Source of the DNA: Chrysochromulina parva
Taxonomy: Eukaryota > Haptophyta > Prymnesiales > Chrysochromulinaceae
NCBI GenBank assembly: GCA_002887195.1
Contig: PJAB01001230.1
Coordinates: 1-16,175 of the forward strand
Direction: 5' to 3'
Length of the DNA: 16,175 bases
Made by a program: the position numbers and the translations under genes
The notes under the pieces: generated by a model
What the model saw: the letters and a program-made list of their open reading frames with translations, nothing else
What the model was told of the DNA's origin: nothing
Database searches by the model: none
In this document: in pieces, positions 1 to 8,343 of the stretch
How the letters are laid out: the number at the start of each line of letters is the position of its first letter
Numbering within the stretch: the first letter of the stretch is position 1

Positions 1-2898
1 TTGAGGCGAGATCTGCAGCCCTGCTAGAGCACGCATCGCCGCTGCCTCCGCTGATGATTCGCCGCAGCCGCAGCCTCTGCCTTCGCCGCTGCGAATCGCC
101 GCTTCCTCTGCCGCCGCCTTCGCCGCCGCCTTCGCCGCCGCCGCATGCGCAATCGCACAGTCCGCAACCGCTCTGAAGATGCGCCCACCCAGCGCCTCCG
201 TTGGATCCGCACGCTTCGCATGCTCGTCGAGCACCCCTTCGATGGTCTGGATCAAACGGCCGTGCGAATGCTGCACAGTGAGCCCAACACGGCGCTCCCA
301 CTGCCCAACCTCCTGAAGGCTCGCACTGCCCAACACGGCGCTCCCATTGCCCAACACGGCGGCATCCACTGCGCCGCGGAACTCCAAGACCGCCTCCAAG
401 GTCTTGCGCAAGATGATCATCACGTGCCGACGCTTGGCGTCGTCTGGCCAACGGTACCGGTCGAGAAGCGCCCCTACCTCGCCGGCGGGCAGCCTAAAGT
501 CATGCTCGATGACATGAGCAAGCGCACCATTCGGAAGGATCCGTTCCTCGAAGATGCGCTTGAGGCCGAGGACGAGCGATGCTGCCGTGCGGCTAGCCGT
601 CGAGCACTCGCGGCTCAGGGCATCGGTGATCTCTTGTGCCTTGGCGAACGATGCGTCTGGCGCCATCTTGCTGCTCACGCGTGAGAGCACGTACAGCTTC
701 CCACAGCACACCTCGAAGCTGTCAGCGCTCTGCTTGGGCATAGCCCTGTCGAGATAAGGGCGCAGCTTGGCCAGCCCCACTTCCCGAGAGGGCGCCATGA
801 AGATGGCAGCGAGTGTCCCCTCGTCGATCACGCTCCCAGCACCGCTGCCGTTGCTGCCGCGATGACTACTGCCACTAGAGGAGGGAGGGCCGGGCGGGAT
901 CGAGTTGGGTGGCGATACAGACGGGCGCGGAGCTCCATGCAAGTCCTCGCATTGCGGATATGTGTGCTGCACGAAGCGGTGCTCGAGTATGTGCAGGTCG
1001 AGCTGGGCGCGGTCACGCGACACTCGAAAATTGTCGGCCAGGCGGCGATAGCGGCGATAGCCGCACGCCAAAAGCAGCGCAAGAGCAAGTGCAATCGCGG
1101 AGGTGAGGGCTGCCGTCGCGTCGAAGCGAGGCGCCACCATGTCAGGCGTAGCTGTTGTCGAGGGTGGTGTCCATGAAGAGCCTGGTGGCGGTGCCTTAGC
1201 ATCACGCGCTGGCCGCGGGCGTGGAAGCAGGGGTCGAAGGGGGGGCGGCGGAGTGAGAGATGGAGAGCCTGGTGGCAGTGCCTTAGCATCACGCGCTGGC
1301 GGCGGGCGTGGAAGCAGGGGTGGAAGGGGGGGCGGCGGAATGAGAGATGGAGAGCCTGGTGGCGGTGCCTTAGCATCACGCGCTGGCGGCGGGCGTGGAA
1401 GCAGGGGTGGAAGGGGGGGCGGCGGAATGAGAGATGCAACGAAGCAAGTTGCTGATCCCTTGAAACTTGTGAGGGACGTCGAACCGAACGATGCCTCGCC
1501 GCTGAAGTAGCCCGTCAGGAGAGCACTGCCCGCGCCATCGTGCGCGATGCCGTAGCCGCGATCATCAGACGTGCCGCCCGCTTGGGCGGCCCAGTCGATG
1601 GCGCCCGACGCCGCCACGTGCATCACGAACGCGTCGTACTCCCCGCGGCTTGTGAGGGATGTCGAGCCGAACGATGCCTCGCCGCTGAAGTAGCCCGTCA
1701 CGAGAGCACCTCCCGCGCCATCGTGCGCGATGTCATAGCCTCCGTCATAAGAAGTTCCGCCCGTTTGGACTGCCCAGTCGATGGCGCCCGACGCTGTCAC
1801 GTGCATCACGAACGCGTCGTACTCCCCGCGGCTTGTGAGGGACGTCGAGCCGAACGACGCCTCGCCGCTGAAGTAGCCCGTCACGAGAGCACCTCCCGCG
1901 CCATCGTGTGCAATGCCGAAGCCGCGATCATCAGACGTGCCGCCCGCTTGGATGGCCCAGTCGATGGCGCCCGATGCCGTCACGTGCATCACGAACGCGT
2001 CGTAACGGCCGCGGCTTGTGAGGGATGTCGAACCGAACGATGCCTCGCCGCTGAAGTAGCCCGTCACGAGAGCACCTCCTGCACCATCGTGCGCGATACT
2101 GCAGCCGCCGTCATAAGACAAGCCGCCCGCCTGGATGGCCCAGTCGATGGCGCCCGACGCCGTCACGTGCATCACGAACGCGTCCTGCACGCCGCGGCTT
2201 GTGAGGGACGTCGAACCGAACGACGCCTCGCCGCTGAAGTAGCCCGTCACGAAAGCACCTCCCGCGCCATCGTGTGCAATGCCGAAGCCGCGATCATCAG
2301 ACGTGCCGCCCGCCTGGATGGCCCAGTCGATGGCGCCCGACGCCGTCACGTGCATCACGAACGCGTCGTAACTGCCGCGGCTTATGAGGGACGTCGAGCC
2401 GAACGAAGCTTCGCCGTAGAAGTAGCCTGTCAAGAGAGCCCCTCCCGCGCCATCGTGCGCGATGCCCTTGCCGGTGTCTTCTGACCCTCCGCCTGCTTGG
2501 ATGGCCCAGTCGATGGCGCCCGACGACGTCACGTGCATCACGAACGCGTCGTACTCCCCGCGGCTTGTGAGGGACGTCGAGCCGAATGCGGCCTTGCCAT
2601 AGAAGTAGCCCGTCACGAGAGCACCTCCCGCGCCATCGTGCGCGATGCCGTTGCCTCCGTCATAAGATGTGCCGCCCGCCTGGATGGCCCAGTCGATGGC
2701 GCCCGACAACGCCACGTGCATCACGAACGCGTCCTGCATGCCGCGGCTTGTGAGGGACGTCGAGCCGAATGCGGCCTTGCCATAGAAGTAGTCCGTCACG
2801 AGAGCACCTCCCGCGCCCGTGTACGCGATGCCGGAGCCTTGGGAGCCGGACGCGCCGCGCGTTTGGTTAGCCCTTTCGGTTCCCATTGAAAATGCCAT
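1..2898 (-). CDS. SBBP-repeat beta-propeller single-pass membrane protein (C-terminus off window)
   Basis: The minus-strand frame from the ATG at 2898 has no stop to position 1, giving 966 codons. Residues about 9-486 are 61-residue repeats of SBBP type (pattern GIAHDGAGGALVTGYF, then FGSTSLTSRG, then DAFVMHV, then AIDWAIQAGG). The DAFVMHV methionine recurs at residues 60, 121, 182, 243, 304, 365 and 426. Residues 487-594 are a Pro-rich stalk with three 29-residue repeats. A hydrophobic helix at about 595-613 is followed by YRRYRR, so the propeller should be outside and residues 614-966 inside. The inner part has a Ser/Gly-rich linker, a predominantly helical region I do not recognise, and an Ala-rich tract at the left edge. 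SBBP propellers are best known from bacterial surface proteins; a receptor or adhesion role is inference. There is no signal peptide, and an in-frame TAG lies upstream at 2917-2919, so a 5' exon may be missing. Confidence 0.85.
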   Translation of the reverse strand, partial: MAFSMGTERANQTRGASGSQGSGIAYTGAGGALVTDYFYGKAAFGSTSLTSRGMQDAFVMHVALSGAIDWAIQAGGTSYDGGNGIAHDGAGGALVTGYFYGKAAFGSTSLTSRGEYDAFVMHVTSSGAIDWAIQAGGGSEDTGKGIAHDGAGGALLTGYFYGEASFGSTSLISRGSYDAFVMHVTASGAIDWAIQAGGTSDDRGFGIAHDGAGGAFVTGYFSGEASFGSTSLTSRGVQDAFVMHVTASGAIDWAIQAGGLSYDGGCSIAHDGAGGALVTGYFSGEASFGSTSLTSRGRYDAFVMHVTASGAIDWAIQAGGTSDDRGFGIAHDGAGGALVTGYFSGEASFGSTSLTSRGEYDAFVMHVTASGAIDWAVQTGGTSYDGGYDIAHDGAGGALVTGYFSGEASFGSTSLTSRGEYDAFVMHVAASGAIDWAAQAGGTSDDRGYGIAHDGAGSALLTGYFSGEASFGSTSLTSFKGSATCFVASLIPPPPLPPLLPRPPPARDAKAPPPGSPSLIPPPPLPPLLPRPPPARDAKALPPGSPSLTPPPPLRPLLPRPRPARDAKAPPPGSSWTPPSTTATPDMVAPRFDATAALTSAIALALALLLACGYRRYRRLADNFRVSRDRAQLDLHILEHRFVQHTYPQCEDLHGAPRPSVSPPNSIPPGPPSSSGSSHRGSNGSGAGSVIDEGTLAAIFMAPSREVGLAKLRPYLDRAMPKQSADSFEVCCGKLYVLSRVSSKMAPDASFAKAQEITDALSRECSTASRTAASLVLGLKRIFEERILPNGALAHVIEHDFRLPAGEVGALLDRYRWPDDAKRRHVMIILRKTLEAVLEFRGAVDAAVLGNGSAVLGSASLQEVGQWERRVGLTVQHSHGRLIQTIEGVLDEHAKRADPTEALGGRIFRAVADCAIAHAAAAKAAAKAAAEEAAIRSGEGRGCGCGESSAEAAAMRALAGLQISPQ
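1178..1438 (-). repeat. three 87-bp tandem repeats encoding the Pro-rich stalk
   Basis: Copies begin at 1178, 1265 and 1352 and each encodes 29 residues (SLIPPPPLPPLLPRPPPARD followed by AKAPPPGSP, with small variations). They lie between the propeller and the transmembrane helix and look like a rigid extracellular spacer. Confidence 0.95.
1440..2880 (-). repeat. 183-bp tandem repeats encoding the propeller blades
   Basis: The codon for the conserved Met of DAFVMHV sits at 1621, 1804, 1987, 2170, 2353, 2536 and 2719, exactly 183 bp apart, with no frame-changing indel. Copies are nearly identical at DNA level in the DAFVMHV and FGSTSLTSRG segments. The 5'-most copy (about 2735-2875) is degenerate, and the 3'-most ends in the variant CFVASL. 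Near identity implies recent expansion or gene conversion. Confidence 0.95.
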
Positions 2899-2921
2899 TG
2901 AAAGTGCCTTAGGTTTCTACC

Positions 2922-2942
2922 TTAAAGGCCGTTCTCACGCCC
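2922..2942 (+). repeat. Left TTAA target-site duplication and 17-bp terminal inverted repeat
   Basis: TTAA at 2922-2925 is followed by the inverted repeat at 2926-2942. It matches the right end over all 17 bases; similarity stops sharply after 2942. Confidence 0.92.
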
Positions 2943-2956
2943 CCATTCCGCAAGCC

Positions 2957-2974
2957 TCGTCTGGGCCCAGACGA
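2957..2974. repeat. Perfect 18-bp palindrome just inside the left transposon end
   Basis: TCGTCTGGGCCCAGACGA is fully self-complementary. It starts 31 bp from the left tip of the element and lies in the 5' leader of the transposase gene. It could be a transposase- or regulator-binding site or part of a hairpin; no matching copy was seen near the right end. Confidence 0.6.
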
Positions 2975-3069
2975 ATCATGGCCCTTGTGCGCGTCGCTGC
3001 CGGGCTCCCTGGCGGCTCCAGACGCGCTCGGATCGGCCCGTTCGGGCTTTGAGGCGACGTCCGTGGTCG

Positions 3070-6000
3070 ATGCCAACCAAGGCGAGAGCGAATCGCACCG
3101 ACGCCGACGCTGAGGGCGGTGCTGCGCTGGCGGAAAAGCGCATAAAGGTGCGGGTCAGCCTGCAGGTGGTCTCCCTGCTGCAGATGGTGCTTCAACACGC
3201 TGCCGAGGCGTTCGCCGACAAGACCACGGAGCTCAGCGACGTGCTCACCCCGATCGACAACCCAAAGCTCCGCGAGGTCAACTGGCATTCCAACCCAGGC
3301 AACGTCATCGAAGCGTTGCTACACGCCGCTGGCTTGGGATGGAGCTCGTGCGGCAAGAAGTTGTGGCGGCGCGCCGAGCCTACCGAGGTGATCGAGTGGC
3401 GGCCGCCGCAAAAAGGCCGCTCGCTCCGCCCGGCCGCGCCGAAAGCCACGACGCTCGGTGCGCTCGATGACATCGACCTGCAGCATGACGCGCACAGCGG
3501 CGCAGCGGGGAGCAGAGGTGCCCAGCGCGCCGCTGAGGCAGCGCGGCCGCCCGCTCCTCGCGCGCTCGAGCTCGTCAAACCCGACGCCGTCGACAGCTTG
3601 AAGCGCGGCTCCGGCTGGGGCAACACCCCGCGCCCGCTTTCGCACTGCTGCATCGCCGAGCAGCCAAACCTCGACTGCCTCGTGCTGCTCGTGCAGGAGC
3701 ACGCGAGGAGCTGCGGCTGCTCTTTGAAGCGCGTCGACGGCGCGGCGGGCATCTACCACAGCTCCCACTCTATGGGGCTTGTGAACGTCTTCCGCCTTGT
3801 CTGCGACGCGGGCTGCTCATACAACTGGAGCTCGGCGGCGCCGCTGCCTGGGCCGCCCGCGCCCACGCCTAAGGAGGCGGCCGCCGCTGCATCCGCAGCC
3901 GTCGCTCCCGCCGTCGCTACTGCCGCCGTCGCTCCCGCCGCCACCGCCGCCACCGCCACCGCCGCCACCGCCGCCACCGCCACCGTCGCCCCTGTCGCCG
4001 CCTTCGCTGCCACCGGTCAGCTCGGTCAGCTGATGGCTGATACTAATGCTCGTCGAGCAGCTGTGGCGCAGCAAGTGGGAGCCGTTGAAAGGGCTGTCAT
4101 GGCTGAGTGCGATCCTCGCCAATACATTCGCCCTAACGCCATGCTAGTGCAGATGCATGGGATCGTGCCGACCGCCACCGCCGCCGCCGCCGCCGCTGCC
4201 ACCGCCGTCGCTGCCACCTCCGCTGCTGCTGCCACGTCCGCCCCCATCGCCCCCACCGCTGAAATCATCGCAGTGACCGGCGGGGTCACAATAGGCGCGC
4301 TCGCAACCGGTGCGATCGCAACTGGCGCGGTCGCAACCGGCGAGGTCGCAACCGGCGAGGTCGCAACCGCCGCCCCCCACCCCGCCCTTGCCACCCTCGC
4401 CCCTGCCGCTGTCGCCGTCCGCCATCCGCCTCTATTTCCCCTGAACTGTGAAGACGCTGATGACGATGACGCCGCCGATAATGTTGACGATCATGCAACC
4501 GGCGCGGTCGCAACCGCCGCCCCCCGCCCCGCCCTTGCAACCCTCGCCCCTGCCGCTGACTCGGCCGTCGCTGACTCGGCCGACGTGCGCTCGCGCCTCC
4601 GGCGCGCCATCGCCTATGCCCGTCAATCGCGCCCCAAGCTACAGCTCAAGGAGCTGGCACAGGACATGGGGATCGTCGGGAAGGCTGACGCCGAGGCGCT
4701 GCGACGGTTTGTCGCAGGGGAGACCACCTCGGTCACGCCGTCGCGGCTGGCTGCCTATGACAAATGGGCGCGAGAGCATCAAGCGCCGCCTGCGCAGACC
4801 GGACGTGGCGGTGCCCAGCCCGCCGATTATTGGGCCAACATCTCCGCTCGTGCTGCCGCCCACCTCTGTGGTGCGGAGCCAACACGGCTGAGCGACTGGG
4901 TGGCGCACCTCAACCTGGGCGAGCTCAACAACAACGTGGACACAGTGCTCAAGCCGGCGCTTGCCAAGGTGCTCGAGGAAATGGACAAGGAGGACACAGC
5001 GTTTGTCGTCGAGATGGTTCTACTTGCGGGCGATCTCAGCGCGGCGTACGACGGCTTCCACAGTCAGAACCGCAACGCGCGGTCCGGCATCGGCAACTTC
5101 ACGTCGCACGCGATGGGCTTCGTGCTCCTCATCACCGTGCTCGACAAGCACAGGTCGGCGGGCGTTGGGGGTGTCTCCCAGCGCCTTGAGAAGGAGGGGC
5201 TGAAGCGCGGTCTCTACTCCCTCATCCACGAGTACGGCCTCCCCTTGCGCGACCTCTGCACCGACCAGTGCCGCGGCGCGCCGGGTGACATCAAACTCGT
5301 TCTCGAGAAGCCGGAGGTGCAGAAGCTGCTCACTCGCCTTCCAGGCGAGTTGCAAATATGGGCAGCACGGGAGCTTCGCAGTTGCGTTGCTGGCAACGAC
5401 GGCGACAACGCCGAGGCAGCGCCGCGGCGACCGTGGGCGAGCGCGGTGGCTGAGCTGCGAAGTGCGCTCGACCAAATGATGGTGGTGGCGCCTGCGGACC
5501 TCGCCACGATCGTGCACCACTATGACGTCTATCATGTCGAGGTCAAGGTCATTGATGCCTTCAGAAAGCTTGTGGAGAGGGAGACGAAGACGATGCGTGT
5601 GGTTGGCGACGAGAAGTCGCTCAACACCATCCAGACTGCCAAGAAGGCGCTCCCGTCGGGCTTCTGGCGGCACAAGGGCCTGAGTGCCTTGCTGCGAGCG
5701 CAGCATGGGAGGGCACCGCTGCCGGCCTCTGATCTTGAGGCGCTTGGCGGCGAGGCAGCCATGAGTGGTGATGCGGATCTCAACCTGTCCATCCCCGAGA
5801 AGCAGCAGATCCTGATGCGCAACGACCCGAGCGTCGCCACAGCATGGGCGGAGGTGCAGCGTGCGACGGTTGCGGCCGCCAAGGGGCCGGTGGCGACGGC
5901 CGGGCATCAGGTCGTCGCGACGGAGGCCAACGTGCTGGGCGCGGAGGAGGATGAGGTGGTGTTGAATGAGACAATCGAGGAGGCTGATGCGGCGGCGGCG

Positions 6001-8220
6001 GCGGCGGCCGAGGTGGCTGAAGAGGCGGCACGGGCGGCAGCGGAGGCGGCCGAGGAGGCTGAGGAGGCAGCGGCAGCGGCGGCCAATCAGGGTGCGGTGG
6101 CGGTGGCAGCAGCCAAGGCTGCCAAGGCACGAGCGGACAAGCAGGCTTCGAAGGCGGAGGTGGAGGCACAGAAGCAGCGCGTGCGCGAGGCGAATGCGAG
6201 CAAGCTTAAGGCTCGGGACCAGTTGCTTGGCGCAGCCGCTGGCCTGTGCGACACCATTAGGCACCACTTCTGCCGCGTGAGCGAATACGCCAGCCTGCTC
6301 CTCTCATCGACGCTGCTGCCCAAGCAGTGCTCTGAGGCTGCGTGGGAGCTCTGGCAGGAGGGCCTGCTCGGGCACGTCTACCGCCAAGACCACAGCCACT
6401 GCGCAGCCGAGGCGGAGTGCAAGAAGGAAAACTACAAGCCCAAGGCGCCCCTGAATGAGCTCGCACGCTCAATCTTCGTGAGCTTCGTCAATAACCCAAA
6501 GATGAAGGAGCTGATCTCGAAGTGCATCTATAACGGGCACACGTGGGACTCGGAGTCCCTCTCGAACCTCTCGCACATGTACCAGTCCAAGCGCATCGTC
6601 CTCAAAAGGTGGCAGCTGATCCCGATGCTGTGCGGCAAGCTCGACAAGAACGAGAACCGCCTCACCCGCCGGATCACCGCCTTCTTTGTGCGTGCGCGCA
6701 GCACGGGCATGCGGCGGCTCGCCCAGAAGGACTCTCCCCGCCTCTGCCCTTACTACTCGCCGAAGACGTCGTTCTGGCGCAGGGAGGCTGACAGCCGCCT
6801 CTACCGTGCTTTGGTGGACCGCACTGCCATTCTCCCTTCCTCTAACTGGCCGGCAACACGATTTGCCGTCCCCGTCGTCCGCCCCATCCTGCGTGCGGTC
6901 GTCGACCAACTGCCACCCATCCAGCCGCCAACCGACGCGCCGACGCCACAGCTGACCGCCGAGGAGCGAGCCCAGCTGCCCACCGACTTCCTGCCACGCA
7001 TCGAGAGGCCGAGTGCTCTGCGGGAGGTGCCGGTGCCTTCGGGCACGATGACCGTCGTCGGCCCTCAGGTTGGTGACCGTGGCTCAATCAATCATGTGCT
7101 CCTCTCCCAGCAGCCGCCTGGCTGCCCAGCTGCTGCCGAGCCGTTGGCGCCGAGTGCGGTGGCCGCACAGCTCGAGAGCGCCGTGAAATCTGGCAGGGAG
7201 CCAGCTGCCAATCACTCCCTCGTTTGCCCTGGCTGTCGAGTTCAGGCGAGTGTCGCGCTCCTCGATGGCATCAGTCGGCTCCGCTGCGATGGGTGCACCG
7301 CCTCCTTTTATGCGATGGTGGATCCACCGCAGGTCAAGCGGATGGGTGGCCGCCAGCGTGCCAGCCACCATGCGCTGCCCATGCACCAGGAGAGGGCGCG
7401 CTCGACCAACCCCTACCGGCGCTTCATGCAGGAGGAGATGCCACACCACCAGCGTGCAGCTGACTCTCGTCTGACGAGCCGTGAGGCGTTCAAGGCAGCA
7501 GCGGCAGCTTGGACGCAGCAAAAGAGGCAAGAGGCGGAGCAAGCTGAGCCGCCGAGGCGACCTTCGAGGGCGCGGCAGCCACGACGGCAGCCAGACGTAG
7601 CGCCGCGGGTGCCATCGGTGCCATCGCCCGAGCCCGAGCTGACTGGGCCGTGCTGCACGCGCGGTCACGCGCTCACCCGGGATTGGGTAACTCAGCGGGA
7701 GTGCCGAAGCGCGTTGAACGAGACGCTCAAGTGCGACATGTGCGATCAGTGGAATATCAAGGCGGGCCAGAAGGTCTTCTCGTGCAGGGCGCGCGAGTGC
7801 ATGGAGGAGGGCGGATTTGACGTCTGTGGTGCATGCGGAGAGGGAGACGCAGACGCGCCCCTCGAGCAGCCTCAACCGGAAGCCTCAGATGACCGGATGC
7901 CAGACATCGAGCCTCCGGAGGTCGTTGAGCAAGCTGCTGCCGTAGAGCTGGCCAATGCCCAGCCAGCTCTACCTCCTGTGGCGCCTGCCCTGATGGCCGA
8001 GCAGGCGGGGCTGCCCCCTGCCCCGCCTGCTCGGCCTCCGCGCGCCTCGAGGCGACGTGCAGACACAGGAAGCCGTGGCGGAGTTGCGGTTGCTGGCCCT
8101 GTTGCAGAGGGGGGGATGCATGTAGAGACGGAACCAGAAGCCCCCGGATCCGCAACCAAAGCCCACGAGGGCATGGAACGTGCCGTTCGCCGTCGTCGTG
8201 CTGTCAACTTCAGCGACTGA
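3070..8220 (+). CDS. Kolobok-like DDE transposase, 1,716 aa
   Basis: The frame opens at 3049, but the first ATG is at 3070, the likely start. The order fits large DDE transposases of this type. An N-terminal Cys/Trp segment ends CDAGCSYNW. Ala/Pro-rich tracts and a helix-turn-helix-like stretch (residues about 505-570) follow. Next come NISARAAAHLCG, the DGFHSQNRNARSG block (D661), EKEGLKRGL (707-715), TDQC (D732), HHYDVYH (D819), then HTWDSESL (E1162) and the KLDKNENR block (D1192). D661, D732 or D819, and E1162 are the candidate catalytic acids. Between D819 and E1162 lies a long Ala/Glu-rich insertion predicted as helix or coiled coil (about 960-1055). The C-terminus has a CX2C-X16-CX2C zinc ribbon (1386-1409) and a Cys/His cluster from 1528 like DC1/C1 or ZZ fingers. 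It should act in the nucleus on the element's own ends. Its length is well above usual, from low-complexity insertions. No stop or frameshift was seen. Confidence 0.85.
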   Translation: MPTKARANRTDADAEGGAALAEKRIKVRVSLQVVSLLQMVLQHAAEAFADKTTELSDVLTPIDNPKLREVNWHSNPGNVIEALLHAAGLGWSSCGKKLWRRAEPTEVIEWRPPQKGRSLRPAAPKATTLGALDDIDLQHDAHSGAAGSRGAQRAAEAARPPAPRALELVKPDAVDSLKRGSGWGNTPRPLSHCCIAEQPNLDCLVLLVQEHARSCGCSLKRVDGAAGIYHSSHSMGLVNVFRLVCDAGCSYNWSSAAPLPGPPAPTPKEAAAAASAAVAPAVATAAVAPAATAATATAATAATATVAPVAAFAATGQLGQLMADTNARRAAVAQQVGAVERAVMAECDPRQYIRPNAMLVQMHGIVPTATAAAAAAATAVAATSAAAATSAPIAPTAEIIAVTGGVTIGALATGAIATGAVATGEVATGEVATAAPHPALATLAPAAVAVRHPPLFPLNCEDADDDDAADNVDDHATGAVATAAPRPALATLAPAADSAVADSADVRSRLRRAIAYARQSRPKLQLKELAQDMGIVGKADAEALRRFVAGETTSVTPSRLAAYDKWAREHQAPPAQTGRGGAQPADYWANISARAAAHLCGAEPTRLSDWVAHLNLGELNNNVDTVLKPALAKVLEEMDKEDTAFVVEMVLLAGDLSAAYDGFHSQNRNARSGIGNFTSHAMGFVLLITVLDKHRSAGVGGVSQRLEKEGLKRGLYSLIHEYGLPLRDLCTDQCRGAPGDIKLVLEKPEVQKLLTRLPGELQIWAARELRSCVAGNDGDNAEAAPRRPWASAVAELRSALDQMMVVAPADLATIVHHYDVYHVEVKVIDAFRKLVERETKTMRVVGDEKSLNTIQTAKKALPSGFWRHKGLSALLRAQHGRAPLPASDLEALGGEAAMSGDADLNLSIPEKQQILMRNDPSVATAWAEVQRATVAAAKGPVATAGHQVVATEANVLGAEEDEVVLNETIEEADAAAAAAAEVAEEAARAAAEAAEEAEEAAAAAANQGAVAVAAAKAAKARADKQASKAEVEAQKQRVREANASKLKARDQLLGAAAGLCDTIRHHFCRVSEYASLLLSSTLLPKQCSEAAWELWQEGLLGHVYRQDHSHCAAEAECKKENYKPKAPLNELARSIFVSFVNNPKMKELISKCIYNGHTWDSESLSNLSHMYQSKRIVLKRWQLIPMLCGKLDKNENRLTRRITAFFVRARSTGMRRLAQKDSPRLCPYYSPKTSFWRREADSRLYRALVDRTAILPSSNWPATRFAVPVVRPILRAVVDQLPPIQPPTDAPTPQLTAEERAQLPTDFLPRIERPSALREVPVPSGTMTVVGPQVGDRGSINHVLLSQQPPGCPAAAEPLAPSAVAAQLESAVKSGREPAANHSLVCPGCRVQASVALLDGISRLRCDGCTASFYAMVDPPQVKRMGGRQRASHHALPMHQERARSTNPYRRFMQEEMPHHQRAADSRLTSREAFKAAAAAWTQQKRQEAEQAEPPRRPSRARQPRRQPDVAPRVPSVPSPEPELTGPCCTRGHALTRDWVTQRECRSALNETLKCDMCDQWNIKAGQKVFSCRARECMEEGGFDVCGACGEGDADAPLEQPQPEASDDRMPDIEPPEVVEQAAAVELANAQPALPPVAPALMAEQAGLPPAPPARPPRASRRRADTGSRGGVAVAGPVAEGGMHVETEPEAPGSATKAHEGMERAVRRRRAVNFSD
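4296..4370 (+). repeat. 15-bp tandem repeat in the transposase gene
   Basis: Five copies of a 15-bp unit around TCGCAACCGG encode an ATGAV/ATGEV pentapeptide repeat. A related block near 4498-4553 repeats the following Ala/Pro-rich segment. Both belong to the low-complexity linker between the N-terminal and catalytic parts. Confidence 0.85.
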
Positions 8221-8343
8221 GTGCGGTCATGAGAGTTGAGACAAAGCGTCGCGAAAGCCGCCAATCCCCATGGATCTCCTATTGCAGTAGAGTTACCGTC
8301 GTGTGCATTAGAGTTTTTTGAAGAAAATGAATGATACGATTAG
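8221..8343. other. Shared 3' region of the two transposon genes
   Basis: This 123-bp stretch separates the convergent stop codons. It is noticeably more AT-rich than the flanking coding DNA, including a run of six T and GAAGAAAATGAATGATACG. It probably holds both 3' ends. No canonical AATAAA is present. Confidence 0.45.

Noticed and set aside
145..684. Plus-strand 179-codon frame.
   Set aside because: It is antisense to the cytoplasmic part of the membrane protein, whose minus frame is open over the whole first 2.9 kb.
1540..2889. Plus-strand open frames across the repeat region, rich in Arg and His.
   Set aside because: They are antisense shadows of the in-frame 183-bp repeats. The minus frame shows the SBBP pattern, a stalk and a transmembrane helix, while the plus frames show no family pattern.
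3049..3069. Start of the transposase at the TTG at 3049.
   Set aside because: Nuclear genes of a eukaryote should start at ATG; the first in-frame ATG is at 3070.
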